Notes under the pieces: generated by a model
The model's input: only the letters and a program-made list of their open reading frames with translations
What the model was told of the DNA's origin: nothing
The model's database searches: none
Part shown: piece after piece, positions 1-8,191 of the stretch
How the letters are laid out: each line of letters starts with the position of its first letter
How positions within the stretch are numbered: the stretch's first letter is position 1
Source: Robertmurraya kyonggiensis
GTDB lineage: Bacteria; Bacillota; Bacilli; Bacillales; Cytobacillaceae
Reading direction: 5' to 3'
Assembly (NCBI RefSeq): GCF_005116465.1
Contig: NZ_SWBM01000001.1
Span: forward strand, 1,736,001-1,800,000
Length of the DNA: 64,000 nucleotides
Made by a program: the position numbers and the translations under genes

Positions 1-499
1 AGCGCTGATACAGCTGGCAGGATAGTTTGCCATCAGCTACATGAAATTGAAATAAACAATGACATGGAGGTAGAGCCATTTTCTCAACATCTCCAACATT
101 CCATGCATTAACAAGCAGTCTTCGAGAATCAGGATTCGTTTTGATCTGTTGAATAAGATTACTGATTTGGTCAATCGTACTTCCATCTGAGCTTGTCCAA
201 GATCTCCATTGATGTCCATAAACAGGACCTAAATTCCCTTCTTCATCAGCCCATTCGTTCCAAATACGAACACCGTTGTCTTGAAGATATTTAATATTTG
301 TGTCCCCAGTTAAAAACCAAAGAAGCTCATGTATGATTGAACGAAGATGAAGCTTTTTCGTAGTCACAACAGGGAATCCTTCAGCTAAATCGAATCTCAT
401 TTGGTATCCAAAAGTACTAATTGTTCCTGTACCCGTACGATCCTCTTTTTTTACACCATTTTCCAATACATGCTTACAAAGATCTAAATATTGTTTCAT
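1..499 (-). CDS. thyA: Thymidylate synthase ThyA, N-terminal part (runs off window)
   Basis: Makes dTMP from dUMP using methylene-tetrahydrofolate. The reverse strand reads [20 protein letters not shown] from the ATG at 499 and stays open to base 1, so about 166 residues are visible and the C-terminus lies outside. The folate/dUMP-site arginine region (KEDRTGTGT) and the catalytic loop ALPPCHC, with the active cysteine at about residue 146 as in the E. coli-type enzyme, are present. The ATG follows an AAGGG-type ribosome site. In B. subtilis the thyB gene lies next to ypjP; here about 12 kb of other genes separate the two. Confidence 0.96.
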   Translation of the reverse strand, partial: MKQYLDLCKHVLENGVKKEDRTGTGTISTFGYQMRFDLAEGFPVVTTKKLHLRSIIHELLWFLTGDTNIKYLQDNGVRIWNEWADEEGNLGPVYGHQWRSWTSSDGSTIDQISNLIQQIKTNPDSRRLLVNAWNVGDVEKMALPPCHCLFQFHVADGKLSCQLYQR

Positions 500-551
500 C
501 CAATCCACACCCTTACATCTATCAATTTATACACGGTTTCCATTTTACCAT

Positions 552-1253
552 TTACTTAAGATTTTTTATATATTCATATGTTTTTGGTGCCCGTTTTTTC
601 AAGAGTTGTCGATTTTCATCATCAATGTAATACATCGCAAAGGCTTCAGCAAAGTATTCCTCAGGCAATGTGATGAAATAAGTCTTGTTCTGAAATAAAG
701 AATATTTTTCTGTTGACCATATTTTAAGAAAGAGAGGATCGAATCGAAGCTTATCAAAAACAATTCTATCAATCGAGTGTGCTAGCTCGTGCAGCTCTAA
801 GTTAACAGAGCCGTGCCCCATTCCTTTTTCACTATGTCCAACCTTGACGAGAACGACATTTCCACCGCCAATGCCAGGTACTTCATCCCATTTCTTATCA
901 CTCTTGTAGCCTCTTGGAATGATACCCTTTAAGTGGGCTGCTGTTGGGTTATCTGTTAGCTTTCCGACAAATAGCTTTAAATATATATCATTCTGCTGTA
1001 TTTTTTTTAATAGAGTATGAGGTAGCTTCTGGATATGCGAGATCATTTGAGCAGCCTTTTCCTCATCAAATTTTTTCTCTGGTAAAATAATAATCTCGTT
1101 AATGGAGTCATTTTCGTTTAAATATAGGCTCTCCTTTAATAATGAAGCCTTTGGATAGTCTCTTAAAAGGATTCCATCTTCGGAGGCATTTGAGCTTCCT
1201 AACAGAGTAAGTGTGAGTAGACAAATTGATAGAATAAGAGCCTTTTTACGCAT
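552..1253 (-). CDS. Secreted anthrax-lethal-factor-type (ATLF/PPEP-like) zinc metalloprotease
   Basis: A predicted secreted metallopeptidase of 233 residues. I place the start at the ATG at 1253 (MRKKALILSIC) because AAGGGGAG sits about 7 nt upstream; a longer reading to 1319 has no ribosome site and would run into the divergent gene. Residues 1-23 look like a signal peptide ending near SSNA. The zinc motif HELAH is at about 155-159, and a downstream EEYFAEAFAMYY segment (glutamate near 203) fits the third ligand. This layout matches the lethal-factor C-terminal domain family, which includes clostridial Pro-Pro endopeptidases. The substrate cannot be read from the sequence. It is divergent from the broken nuclease gene at 1291. 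Confidence 0.8.
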   Translation of the reverse strand: MRKKALILSICLLTLTLLGSSNASEDGILLRDYPKASLLKESLYLNENDSINEIIILPEKKFDEEKAAQMISHIQKLPHTLLKKIQQNDIYLKLFVGKLTDNPTAAHLKGIIPRGYKSDKKWDEVPGIGGGNVVLVKVGHSEKGMGHGSVNLELHELAHSIDRIVFDKLRFDPLFLKIWSTEKYSLFQNKTYFITLPEEYFAEAFAMYYIDDENRQLLKKRAPKTYEYIKNLK

Positions 1254-1290
1254 CTCATTCTCCCCTTTCAAGTTCATAGGAGGTTTGTTC

Positions 1291-1665
1291 ATGGTTGAAT
1301 TTATTGATCCTTCACACACACTTTATGCCATCTAATTAGAAGTACCATGTGAAAGCAATATAGAAATTGGGAGACTTGGCGTCTTTCCTTTCGAAAAAGG
1401 CATCTATATTTATGTAGGAAGTGTAAAGAGGAATATTAATGCTCGAATTAACCGTCATAAGAAAGTAGAAAAGCCACTCAAATGGCATTTTGATTATTTG
1501 AGAGCATACGGCAATATTATAAAAATTATAACATATGAAAATAGTATTGGAGAGTGCCAGCTCGCTGAGAAATTAAGGAAAAAAGAAGGAGGGATCTATC
1601 CAATTCCTAGATTTGGCTCATCTGACTGTAGATGTACTTCACCTTTAATTTATGCGGGGGAATAA
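1291..1665 (+). pseudogene. DUF123-type GIY-YIG nuclease gene with one early in-frame stop
   Basis: The forward strand has AGGAGG at 1278-1283, an ATG at 1291, and one continuous frame of 124 codons to TAA at 1663. The only defect is a TAA at 1333-1335 (codon 15), between YAI and LEVP. After the stop the protein reads EIGRLGVF, GIYIYVGSVK, INRHKKVEKPLKWHFDYL, and ends with a cysteine pair in SSDCRCTSP. This is the DUF123/GIY-YIG-related fold. No start codon with a ribosome site follows the stop, so the gene is probably dead. The stop is one transition (CAA to TAA) away from a sense codon, so a recent mutation, suppression or sequencing error are all possible. Confidence 0.8.
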
Positions 1666-1667
1666 AG

Positions 1668-1690
1668 AAGACTGCCGAGACCGGCAGCCA
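1668..1690. terminator. Hairpin terminator after yceE
   Basis: CTGCCGAGACCGGCAG (1672-1687) forms a GC-rich stem. On the minus strand it is followed by TCTTCTTTATT, so it fits termination of the yceG-yceH-yceC-yceE transcript. It also lies just after the nuclease pseudogene stop on the plus strand. Confidence 0.75.
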
Positions 1691-1707
1691 TGGTATCTTT
1701 CTATTCT

Positions 1708-2289
1708 TTAAACTTGTAATCCAAAGTTACGGACAAGCGCTGCAAGTCCGCCTGAGAATCCGCTCCCTACAGCATTAAATTTCCAATCACCATTATGCTT
1801 ATACAGTTCACAAATCACGACCGCTGTTTCAACAGAGAAATCTTCACCAAGGTCAAAGCGTAAAATCTCTTGATTCGTATCCTCATTCACCACACGTGCA
1901 AACGCGTTTGAAACCTGACCGAAATTTTGATTTCGTCTATCGGCATCGTGAATCGTAACCGTAATCGCTATGCGCTCAATATTGGCTGGTACTTTACTAA
2001 AATCAATTCTGATTTGTTCATCGTCCCCATCACCTTCACCGGTGCGGTTATCACCTGTATGTTCAACAGCACCAGAAGGATGCACCAAATTATTATAAAA
2101 GATAAAATCTAAATCCTGGGTAGCTTTTCCATTTCCATCTGTTAAGAAGGCACAAGCGTCTAGATCAAAATCTTGCCCACCATCATAGTGGTTCGTATCC
2201 CACCCTAAGCCAATAATAACTCGAGTAAGACCTGGATTCGTTTTCGTTAAGTCAATACGCTGTCCTTTTGATAAGTTAATACTACTCAT
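1708..2289 (-). CDS. yceE: TerD-family calcium-binding stress protein, YceE-like
   Basis: A 193-residue TerD-domain protein. It opens with the family signature [16 protein letters not shown] and carries the acidic metal-binding segments [13 protein letters not shown] and GEGDGDDEQ, which bind calcium in characterised TerD proteins. The ending [15 protein letters not shown] matches B. subtilis YceE as I remember it. It is the last gene of the yceG-yceH-yceC-yceE unit, about 40 bp after yceC, with its own AGGTGAGA ribosome site. TerD proteins are cytoplasmic and linked to tellurite, phage and envelope stress; the molecular job is unresolved. Confidence 0.93.
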   Translation of the reverse strand: MSSINLSKGQRIDLTKTNPGLTRVIIGLGWDTNHYDGGQDFDLDACAFLTDGNGKATQDLDFIFYNNLVHPSGAVEHTGDNRTGEGDGDDEQIRIDFSKVPANIERIAITVTIHDADRRNQNFGQVSNAFARVVNEDTNQEILRFDLGEDFSVETAVVICELYKHNGDWKFNAVGSGFSGGLAALVRNFGLQV

Positions 2290-2329
2290 TCTCTCACCTC
2301 TTAATGATAGATTTGGTTAGAATTGTCTC

Positions 2330-2941
2330 TTAAGAGTAAGTTCTAACAACCTCACTTAAGCCTGCTGCGTTTGTACCAGTACCAACTGCTCCAAACTTCC
2401 AATCAGCCCCATGACGATAAATTTCACCAACAATTAAGCTCGTTCTGCCATTATAATCATCGGTAAGATTATACTTAATTAATTCTTGACCATTCGTAGG
2501 GTTTACCACACGAATGAAGGCATTGCGAATCATTCCGAAATGCTGTCTTCTTTTTACTGCATCATAAATGTTTACAACAAAGACAAGCTTTTGAATATCG
2601 GACGGAATTCGACTCAAGTCAATATGAACTTGTTCGTCATCGCCATCCCCATGTCCTGTAAGATTATCTCCAGAATGCTGCACACTACCGTCACTGCTCT
2701 TTAAGTTACCAAAATATATGACGTCACGATTATTCTTAAGTTTATCTCCTGCACCAAGCATAATAACAGAAGCGTCACAGTCCACATTCGAACCTCCGCC
2801 TCCACCAAATAAAGAACCAAAAAGGCCACCGCTTCCACGGTTTTCTACTGGGTCCCAGCCTAGTCCTACCATAATTTTTGAAAGTCCTGGATTTCCTTTT
2901 GTTAAATCTACGCGTTGCCCTTTTTGTAAGCTAATTGCCAT
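2330..2941 (-). CDS. yceC: TerD-family stress protein, YceC-like, with glycine-rich insert
   Basis: A 203-residue TerD-domain protein. The start is set at 2941 (MAISLQKGQR) behind GAGGTGAG, not at the upstream in-frame codon. Relative to its two paralogues here it carries a glycine-rich insert (GGLFGSLFGGGGG) between the first conserved block and the NVDCDASV segment, a feature I recall in B. subtilis YceC. The metal site retains GDGDDEQ, but the usual DFDLD stretch is replaced by NVDCD, so its metal affinity may differ. It lies between telA and yceE in one transcription unit. Confidence 0.92.
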   Translation of the reverse strand: MAISLQKGQRVDLTKGNPGLSKIMVGLGWDPVENRGSGGLFGSLFGGGGGSNVDCDASVIMLGAGDKLKNNRDVIYFGNLKSSDGSVQHSGDNLTGHGDGDDEQVHIDLSRIPSDIQKLVFVVNIYDAVKRRQHFGMIRNAFIRVVNPTNGQELIKYNLTDDYNGRTSLIVGEIYRHGADWKFGAVGTGTNAAGLSEVVRTYS

Positions 2942-2979
2942 GTCTCTCACCTCATCAAATTATTGTTATTACTATTTTT

Positions 2980-4083
2980 TTACCCTTGCAGCTTCATTTG
3001 CTTAAAGTTTTCTTGTAGCTGCTCGAGCTTTCTTGTACCTTCAGCTCTAATACGCTTATTTTCTTCTTCAATCGATTTTGTTTCCTGCATGCCCTTCATA
3101 ATGACATTCCAAGATTCTTCGATTGTTTCAATCTTAATGCTTGGGCCACCAGCAAGTCTGGCAATATCCACACTTTGCTGAGAAATGTTTTGTACATTGC
3201 GTAGAAGCATTTCATTCGTGCGGCGATCTAGTTCGCTCATTGAATCCGCCACAAGCTTTTGTCTTTTTGCTGCTACCGCTTGAATTAGGCCATTTTTAAA
3301 AATAGGAATGGTTGTCACAAAAGCAGAATTGATTTTTCCAATTAACTTTGTGTTTCCTCTTTGAAGAAGTCTAATTTGTGGTGCGGTTTGCAACGCTACC
3401 ATTTTGGCCATTTCCAAATCATACACTCTTTGTTCAAGTAGCTCGACTGCATTTCTTAATGTATCAAACTGCATTGATGCCATTTGATCGCCAGTTGTCG
3501 CACGGGATTCAAGAAGCGGAAGTTGATTTTTCAATTCCTCAACCTTCATCTCACCTGCCACAACATATTTCTCTAAAGTAAGATAATATTGATAGTTTTG
3601 CTCATACATTTGCTCAAGCATATGAGTAGAATCGACCATTTCACTTTGGTACTTAGAAATTTCTACGTAAACCTTGTCTATCTCTCCACCCATGGTTTGA
3701 TACTTCCCAAAAAGCTTATCAATGACTTTTTCACCTTTTTTGAATAGCTTTCCAAATAGGCCGCCTGAGGTTTTCTCAAAGTCCTTTTTATCAAACTTAT
3801 CCATAATTCTTCCGAGTTGTTTTAATAACTCGCCGGAATCCTCAACTTTGGTAGCACGCATATTCCCTAAAATCTGGTCAGAAAATCTTGAGATTTGAAC
3901 CGCTGGCTCTTTTCCGAATTCTAATACTTGGATTTGGTCCTTTTCGTCAATTGAGCGAGCAAGCTGTTGAATTTCAGGCTCATTTCGAAGAGCAAGCTTG
4001 ATCTCTGAAACCCTTGTTTCTGACAATTTGTCTTCATTTGTCTTTGTTAGCAAGTCCACCTGCGTATTTTGAACTTGATTCAT
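2980..4083 (-). CDS. yceH: TelA-family toxic anion resistance protein YceH
   Basis: A 367-residue cytoplasmic protein of the TelA/KlaA family. The start is chosen at 4083 (MNQVQNTQVD) because GAGGTGA lies 8 nt upstream, overlapping the end of yceG. The sequence is mostly helical and charged, with the family core KFDKKDFEK and a long coiled-coil-like C-terminal half ending KLEQLQENFKQ. TelA proteins co-occur with TerD and TerC, and mutants show altered tolerance to tellurite and some antimicrobials in several Firmicutes. No enzymatic motif is visible. It is translationally coupled to yceG. Confidence 0.9.
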   Translation of the reverse strand: MNQVQNTQVDLLTKTNEDKLSETRVSEIKLALRNEPEIQQLARSIDEKDQIQVLEFGKEPAVQISRFSDQILGNMRATKVEDSGELLKQLGRIMDKFDKKDFEKTSGGLFGKLFKKGEKVIDKLFGKYQTMGGEIDKVYVEISKYQSEMVDSTHMLEQMYEQNYQYYLTLEKYVVAGEMKVEELKNQLPLLESRATTGDQMASMQFDTLRNAVELLEQRVYDLEMAKMVALQTAPQIRLLQRGNTKLIGKINSAFVTTIPIFKNGLIQAVAAKRQKLVADSMSELDRRTNEMLLRNVQNISQQSVDIARLAGGPSIKIETIEESWNVIMKGMQETKSIEEENKRIRAEGTRKLEQLQENFKQMKLQG

Positions 4084-4087
4084 AGTC

Positions 4088-5716
4088 TCAATCACCTCTT
4101 AAATTTTTGAAAAACTTTTTCACAATCGATGGTTCTCGATAATCCATTTCAAACACGAGATCCTCCAACCAATGCGTGTCATAAAGATGGTCTTCAACAA
4201 AGTTCTCGATGTCATTATGACCTGGAGGATTGTAAAGAATGATATCAATTCCAAATTGATTTAATAATAGTAATAACGATGCATCCGTTCTTGTCATCGT
4301 CCCATTTAATTCATTGTTGTATAGAATAAGCTTAGGAACAACTTGTGAGTAATCAAATCTTTGCAAGAGCTTTATGATCGTTTGTGGAATATGCATCCCC
4401 ATGGTAAACAAATATATTTTGAGATCATCTATTGATTCATTATAAACAGGCTTTAACGCTGGTCTTGCACAAATATTTCTAATTGCAGTGGCAATCCCCA
4501 TTTGCAAGCCATTCGGAAGATGATTATAGCGCCAATAATTACTGTTGAGCATTTTTTCCGGTACGAGCTGCCCATCATTTCCTAGAGCATCTCGATAATG
4601 AAAGCGAAAATCGTTATGTACAGAGCTTGAAAAAGGAAATTGCTTAATAAGAAGGCTATCTTCACTTTCTGAAATGGAGTGAAGGCGGTCCCAATATTCT
4701 TTTCGGTTTTTACTTACACCTTGCACCTTAGCAAACACCGTCGGAATTTTGACGTTCCCATTTTTCACCTCGAAATCAGGTCGTATCATAGCAATTTCTT
4801 TAGTGATCAGAAATAATTCATCATAGGTTGTTTTTAAGGTTATCGATGACGGAGTATAGTCTCGCAATTGCCACGGCTTATAAAGACCAGAGCCCTCATG
4901 ATTCAAAATGGTTTCAATTTCTTTTGATGCTCTATAGGCAACCGTTGCCTTTCGACTTCTCTTTTCCACTGGGAAAGGCTCTGCCGGTTTCTTTTCAGGG
5001 TAAATATGTATAAAAGATAACTCTTCATTCGGAGCAAATTCTGTGAACAGATCAACTCCGTCAGGGCTATATACAATAAGATCACAGCCTAATTTCATTA
5101 AATAGTAAATGAAATAATAGTGACTCTTCTTGTAATTTCCGTACCAAAGATACTTTGGCATAGCTATATCTACTTCAACCTTCTCTAATTCTGGCTGAAG
5201 ATGATTATAGGACCATTTCACAATGTCAACGAGTACTCGTCTTAATTCATGATTTTTTAGTCCTGATGGTTCCTTCTCTGAAAATAGTTTGAGTGTATCA
5301 ATCATTGCTTCTCGAAGCTTACGATGAATGGCTGGAAACTCTGATTTTATCAGGAGCTGTTCACCGTCCAAAAAGGCGACAAAACGATTAATGGATAGGT
5401 TTTGTTCTTGACTTAGATTCAAAACCCTTTGAATCGCTTGAAAATGATGATTATCGATCCTTTTATCAAGTGTCTCTTCACTCAGTAGACCTAATATTTT
5501 CTTTTCTCCATAAATGAAGTCGAATAATTGATTATAGTATTCATCCTCATCTATCGGCATTCCCAGAAAACGAGCGATTACCTGGCCAATATGTATGGTC
5601 CCGTCCTCAATTTGATATTGTGGTCGTTCCTTGACAGGCTTATTTAGCATGCTATACCACGTTTCCATTGATACGGGTAAAATATGTGACTTCAACTGAT
5701 GATAAGATGGGTTCAT
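4088..5716 (-). CDS. yceG: YceG-family component of the Ter biosynthetic module
   Basis: A 542-residue protein matching the YceG family, annotated in comparative work as a putative component of the Ter-linked biosynthetic module. It has no signal peptide or membrane helix. I see no residue pattern that fixes a reaction, although two segments resemble a sugar- or nucleotide-binding fold (VPKLILYNNELNGTMTRTD and the LWYGNYKKSHYYFIYYLMKL region). AAGGGAAGGG precedes the ATG. It is the first gene of the unit yceG-yceH-yceC-yceE and has an ECF-like promoter about 140 bp upstream. Confidence 0.85.
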   Translation of the reverse strand: MNPSYHQLKSHILPVSMETWYSMLNKPVKERPQYQIEDGTIHIGQVIARFLGMPIDEDEYYNQLFDFIYGEKKILGLLSEETLDKRIDNHHFQAIQRVLNLSQEQNLSINRFVAFLDGEQLLIKSEFPAIHRKLREAMIDTLKLFSEKEPSGLKNHELRRVLVDIVKWSYNHLQPELEKVEVDIAMPKYLWYGNYKKSHYYFIYYLMKLGCDLIVYSPDGVDLFTEFAPNEELSFIHIYPEKKPAEPFPVEKRSRKATVAYRASKEIETILNHEGSGLYKPWQLRDYTPSSITLKTTYDELFLITKEIAMIRPDFEVKNGNVKIPTVFAKVQGVSKNRKEYWDRLHSISESEDSLLIKQFPFSSSVHNDFRFHYRDALGNDGQLVPEKMLNSNYWRYNHLPNGLQMGIATAIRNICARPALKPVYNESIDDLKIYLFTMGMHIPQTIIKLLQRFDYSQVVPKLILYNNELNGTMTRTDASLLLLLNQFGIDIILYNPPGHNDIENFVEDHLYDTHWLEDLVFEMDYREPSIVKKFFKNLRGD

Positions 5717-5851
5717 GAAAATCCCTTCCCTTTTACGAGGCTTTCTTTTTTTACTATGTACTTAAGCCAAGCGATAAGCTTTCCAAATATGTAAACTTAT
5801 TACCATCATATCATACGTCTAGTTTGTTTTTCTAAGAATGATAATTTCTTT

Positions 5852-5878
5852 TACGTGAGAACAGTAGAAAAAGTTTCA
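5852..5878 (-). promoter_or_regulatory. ECF-sigma-type promoter upstream of yceG
   Basis: Reading the minus strand, TGAAAC (5878-5873) is followed after 17 bases by CGTA (5855-5852), about 136 bp before the yceG start. The arrangement matches the SigW/SigM/SigX class, except that the spacer is one base longer than the usual 16. The same motif pair occurs before the other Ter unit. Confidence 0.55.
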
Positions 5879-5889
5879 ATTTTCGACTC

Positions 5890-5926
5890 TAAAACGAAGA
5901 AAGCCTTCTGGTCAGAAGAAGCTTTT
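5890..5926 (-). terminator. Hairpin terminator between small gene region and yceG
   Basis: AAAGCcTTCT-ggtc-AGAAgaAGCTTT forms an imperfect stem at 5900-5924. On the minus strand it is followed by TCTTCGTTTT. It probably ends the transcript coming from the biosynthetic module before the yceG promoter. Confidence 0.5.
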
Positions 5927-6012
5927 CCCCCATTTCACCTTTTTTCTCGTCCACGCATATGGTGTAAAAGCTTCGAAATATTTGCGTCTTCCTGAGCAGA
6001 AAGGTGAATGAA

Positions 6013-6252
6013 ATGCGTAGTCTATATCGTTTTCGAGGATCACAGGATCTTGAGAAAGAGCTTTCTCTTGTTGAAGATATTATGTATTCAACGATATTTA
6101 TATATATGGATTTAATGCTCTTATCACTTATTTTTTCGTATATGTTATTTCCTTTACACCATTCTTTTCTATTATCATTGTTCATTTTTACTGGTTTCAG
6201 CGCTTTTTGTATTGGTATTTATAATGCCCTCACAAAATGGAAAAAAGATTGA
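6013..6252 (+). CDS. Small two-helix membrane protein of unknown function
   Basis: A 79-residue protein on the strand opposite to the Ter genes. I place the start at ATG 6013, 6 nt after AAGGTG; an upstream GTG at 6004 lies inside the ribosome site. The N-terminus is charged (RSLYRFRGSQDLEKELSLVE). Two hydrophobic segments follow, at about residues 24-42 and 50-70, and the C-terminus is basic (KWKKD), so a hairpin in the membrane is likely. I do not recognise the family. It sits 8 bp from the convergent HAD gene and splits the locus in two. Confidence 0.65.
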   Translation: MRSLYRFRGSQDLEKELSLVEDIMYSTIFIYMDLMLLSLIFSYMLFPLHHSFLLSLFIFTGFSAFCIGIYNALTKWKKD

Positions 6253-6260
6253 GTGAAAAG

Positions 6261-7055
6261 TTAATTCCCATCAACCATATCTAATATGGTTTTAAGAAGT
6301 TCCTCTCCACCCTTAATCCCTAATTGCTGAATCACATGATAATCTTCCGGTCTTGGATGTAAGGCAGCAAGTTCCCCATGCCCAAGAATAAAAGAAGAAT
6401 CACAAAACCTCAGAAATTCATCATCAAGGAGAGAATCACCAGCACCAATTAATGGTTCTCCATCTTCTCTCTCTTGAATGAATTTTACAGCTTTTCCTTT
6501 CGAAACAGTTGCAGGTACAACATATAGTTTTCTCCCTTGATAAGAAACTCTCCAACCTATTTCAGTAAGGAACACCGTAAGTTCCTCTAAAAATAGTCGA
6601 GTGACCCTTTCTTCACAAAAATAATAGATAAAGAGATCATCCATGATCCGAAGGTTATCTTTGAGGTTAAATCGCTCTTTCAATAAGGTAATTACCTCGA
6701 CTAAAGGGACGGAGGATTCCTTCATCTCTTTTGTAACGCATTTATTCCATTCCGTAAGCAGCTGACCATGACAAAAAATATTAGCACCGTTTGATGTAAC
6801 CGCATATTTATGGGAGATACCATCATGGAAGGATACTCGTTGGAATTGATGAATAGATCTTGTCGTAACAGGTACAAATAATAGCTTTGAAGAAAGTTCA
6901 CGGAGATATTCTAAAGATTTATTCGTCATGAATGATAAGTCTTTTTCTAAATCCTTCTCTACAGAAACAAGCTCTATTTCCTCTTCGACCGGATGTTCAG
7001 CTAATGCCCGCTTTGAATAAATAAGCGTTCGATCGAGATCGGATACAAATATCAT
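6261..7055 (-). CDS. HAD-superfamily phosphatase of the Ter biosynthetic module
   Basis: A 264-residue hydrolase of the sucrose-phosphate-phosphatase-like HAD group. The start at 7055 (MIFVSDLDRTL) places GAGGT about 7 nt upstream and leaves 5 bp after the preceding gene. Motif I is DLDRT at residues 5-9, motif II lies near VPVTTRS, the lysine near VSKGKAV, and motif IV is GAGDSLLDDEF. All catalytic residues look intact. As the last gene of the module it is expected to remove a phosphate from an intermediate made by the two phosphoribosyltransferases and the lyase. That pathway is proposed from gene neighbourhoods and has not been shown biochemically as far as I know. Confidence 0.88.
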   Translation of the reverse strand: MIFVSDLDRTLIYSKRALAEHPVEEEIELVSVEKDLEKDLSFMTNKSLEYLRELSSKLLFVPVTTRSIHQFQRVSFHDGISHKYAVTSNGANIFCHGQLLTEWNKCVTKEMKESSVPLVEVITLLKERFNLKDNLRIMDDLFIYYFCEERVTRLFLEELTVFLTEIGWRVSYQGRKLYVVPATVSKGKAVKFIQEREDGEPLIGAGDSLLDDEFLRFCDSSFILGHGELAALHPRPEDYHVIQQLGIKGGEELLKTILDMVDGN

Positions 7056-7060
7056 GATTT

Positions 7061-8191
7061 TTACCTCACATTTTTGATCAATCCGCAGCATGAGTAATCC
7101 ATGTGAGGATACAATTCTATTTCTACATTTCTTTCTCTACAAAGCATTAATATATGTTGCACATAGGGACTTTCCATATCTTTTACGAGTATCTTCCACG
7201 GAACCCGACGAAGAAGCACTCTTGTTGTTTCTCCAACGCCTGGTTTGACCAAATTCACATCCGAGAGATGAAACTCCTCCATGATCCGTTTCACCGTTTG
7301 ATAACCAGAAAAAGATACGTGTACATCCTCTGTACTCTTTTTTTGAAGCTGTTCACTCACCTTATCCTCAATCTTAGAAAACTCATTAGTAATAACCTCG
7401 ATATAGTGATGAGATAAGTCGACTTCTTCGAGTTCTTTATAGTATTTCGCACCATGAAAATCATTCGGGCCAATATAGGCTTGATTTAAGACCGTACGAC
7501 TAACTAAACCAGAAACGGTCGAATTTAAACAAGCACTCGGAATTAAGAAATCATCACGTGTCCCAAACAAAGTTGTACAATGACCAGGATCGGCCACAAC
7601 CGCTAACCTATCATCGAGTTCGATTCCGTGCATATTCTTTAACTGTTCACAGGATTCTGAAAGGGTGAGCGATATCGCACCTTTACCGGTCCATCCATCT
7701 ACAAATTGAATACGTCCGTTTGGGTGTGATCGCAGAATATATTGCACAGCATTAGTATCCAATCCTATTCCTCTAATAATCGAAATACTATAATGGGGAA
7801 GAGTTATGCCATACTTAAGCTTAAGATAATTTTTTATTAAAATCCCGATCGGTGTCCCCGCTCTCGCTAACGACACAAGAATGGTAGTCTCACCTTTATC
7901 CTTGAAAATTTGTTCGGCCACAACCACCACATGCAGCGCCACCTTCGTCTTATAATCATCTAAAGCACGATGAAAAAGCTCGAGGTATTCCTGAGGTGGA
8001 TAGTACTCGACCGGCAAGGATTCGCTATAATGCTCACCAGACTGGATTCGTTTCTCTCTTGACTCCGTCTCCCCTTCTAGTGACAGTGCACTTAGATCCT
8101 TTAATAGAAATTTCACATCTTCCTCTGCATAAGAGCCTATTTTTGTATAAGTTGCGGAAACTGGCTCCATCTTACTACTCACTTCCCTCAT
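7061..8191 (-). CDS. PRTase-PELOTA fusion (formerly StiP-type) of the Ter module
   Basis: A 376-residue protein. The N-terminal two thirds are a phosphoribosyltransferase-like domain with a PRPP-loop variant (FVDGWTGKGAI, about residues 163-173). The C-terminal part, from about 290, resembles the PELOTA/L7Ae-like RNA-binding fold, with NLVKPGVGETTRVLLRR and a CCGLI ending. Older annotations call such proteins cysteine protease StiP; the fold assignment does not support a protease. The first ATG overlaps the previous gene by 17 bp and has no good ribosome site; MEPVSATY, seven codons later, is an alternative start. It was proposed to help build a nucleoside-like metabolite in Ter-linked stress responses. 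Confidence 0.85.
   Translation of the reverse strand: MREVSSKMEPVSATYTKIGSYAEEDVKFLLKDLSALSLEGETESREKRIQSGEHYSESLPVEYYPPQEYLELFHRALDDYKTKVALHVVVVAEQIFKDKGETTILVSLARAGTPIGILIKNYLKLKYGITLPHYSISIIRGIGLDTNAVQYILRSHPNGRIQFVDGWTGKGAISLTLSESCEQLKNMHGIELDDRLAVVADPGHCTTLFGTRDDFLIPSACLNSTVSGLVSRTVLNQAYIGPNDFHGAKYYKELEEVDLSHHYIEVITNEFSKIEDKVSEQLQKKSTEDVHVSFSGYQTVKRIMEEFHLSDVNLVKPGVGETTRVLLRRVPWKILVKDMESPYVQHILMLCRERNVEIELYPHMDYSCCGLIKNVR

Noticed and set aside
421-630. Plus-strand open frame over the thyA start
   Set aside because: It overlaps thyA and the protease gene, has no ribosome site and no recognisable protein features.
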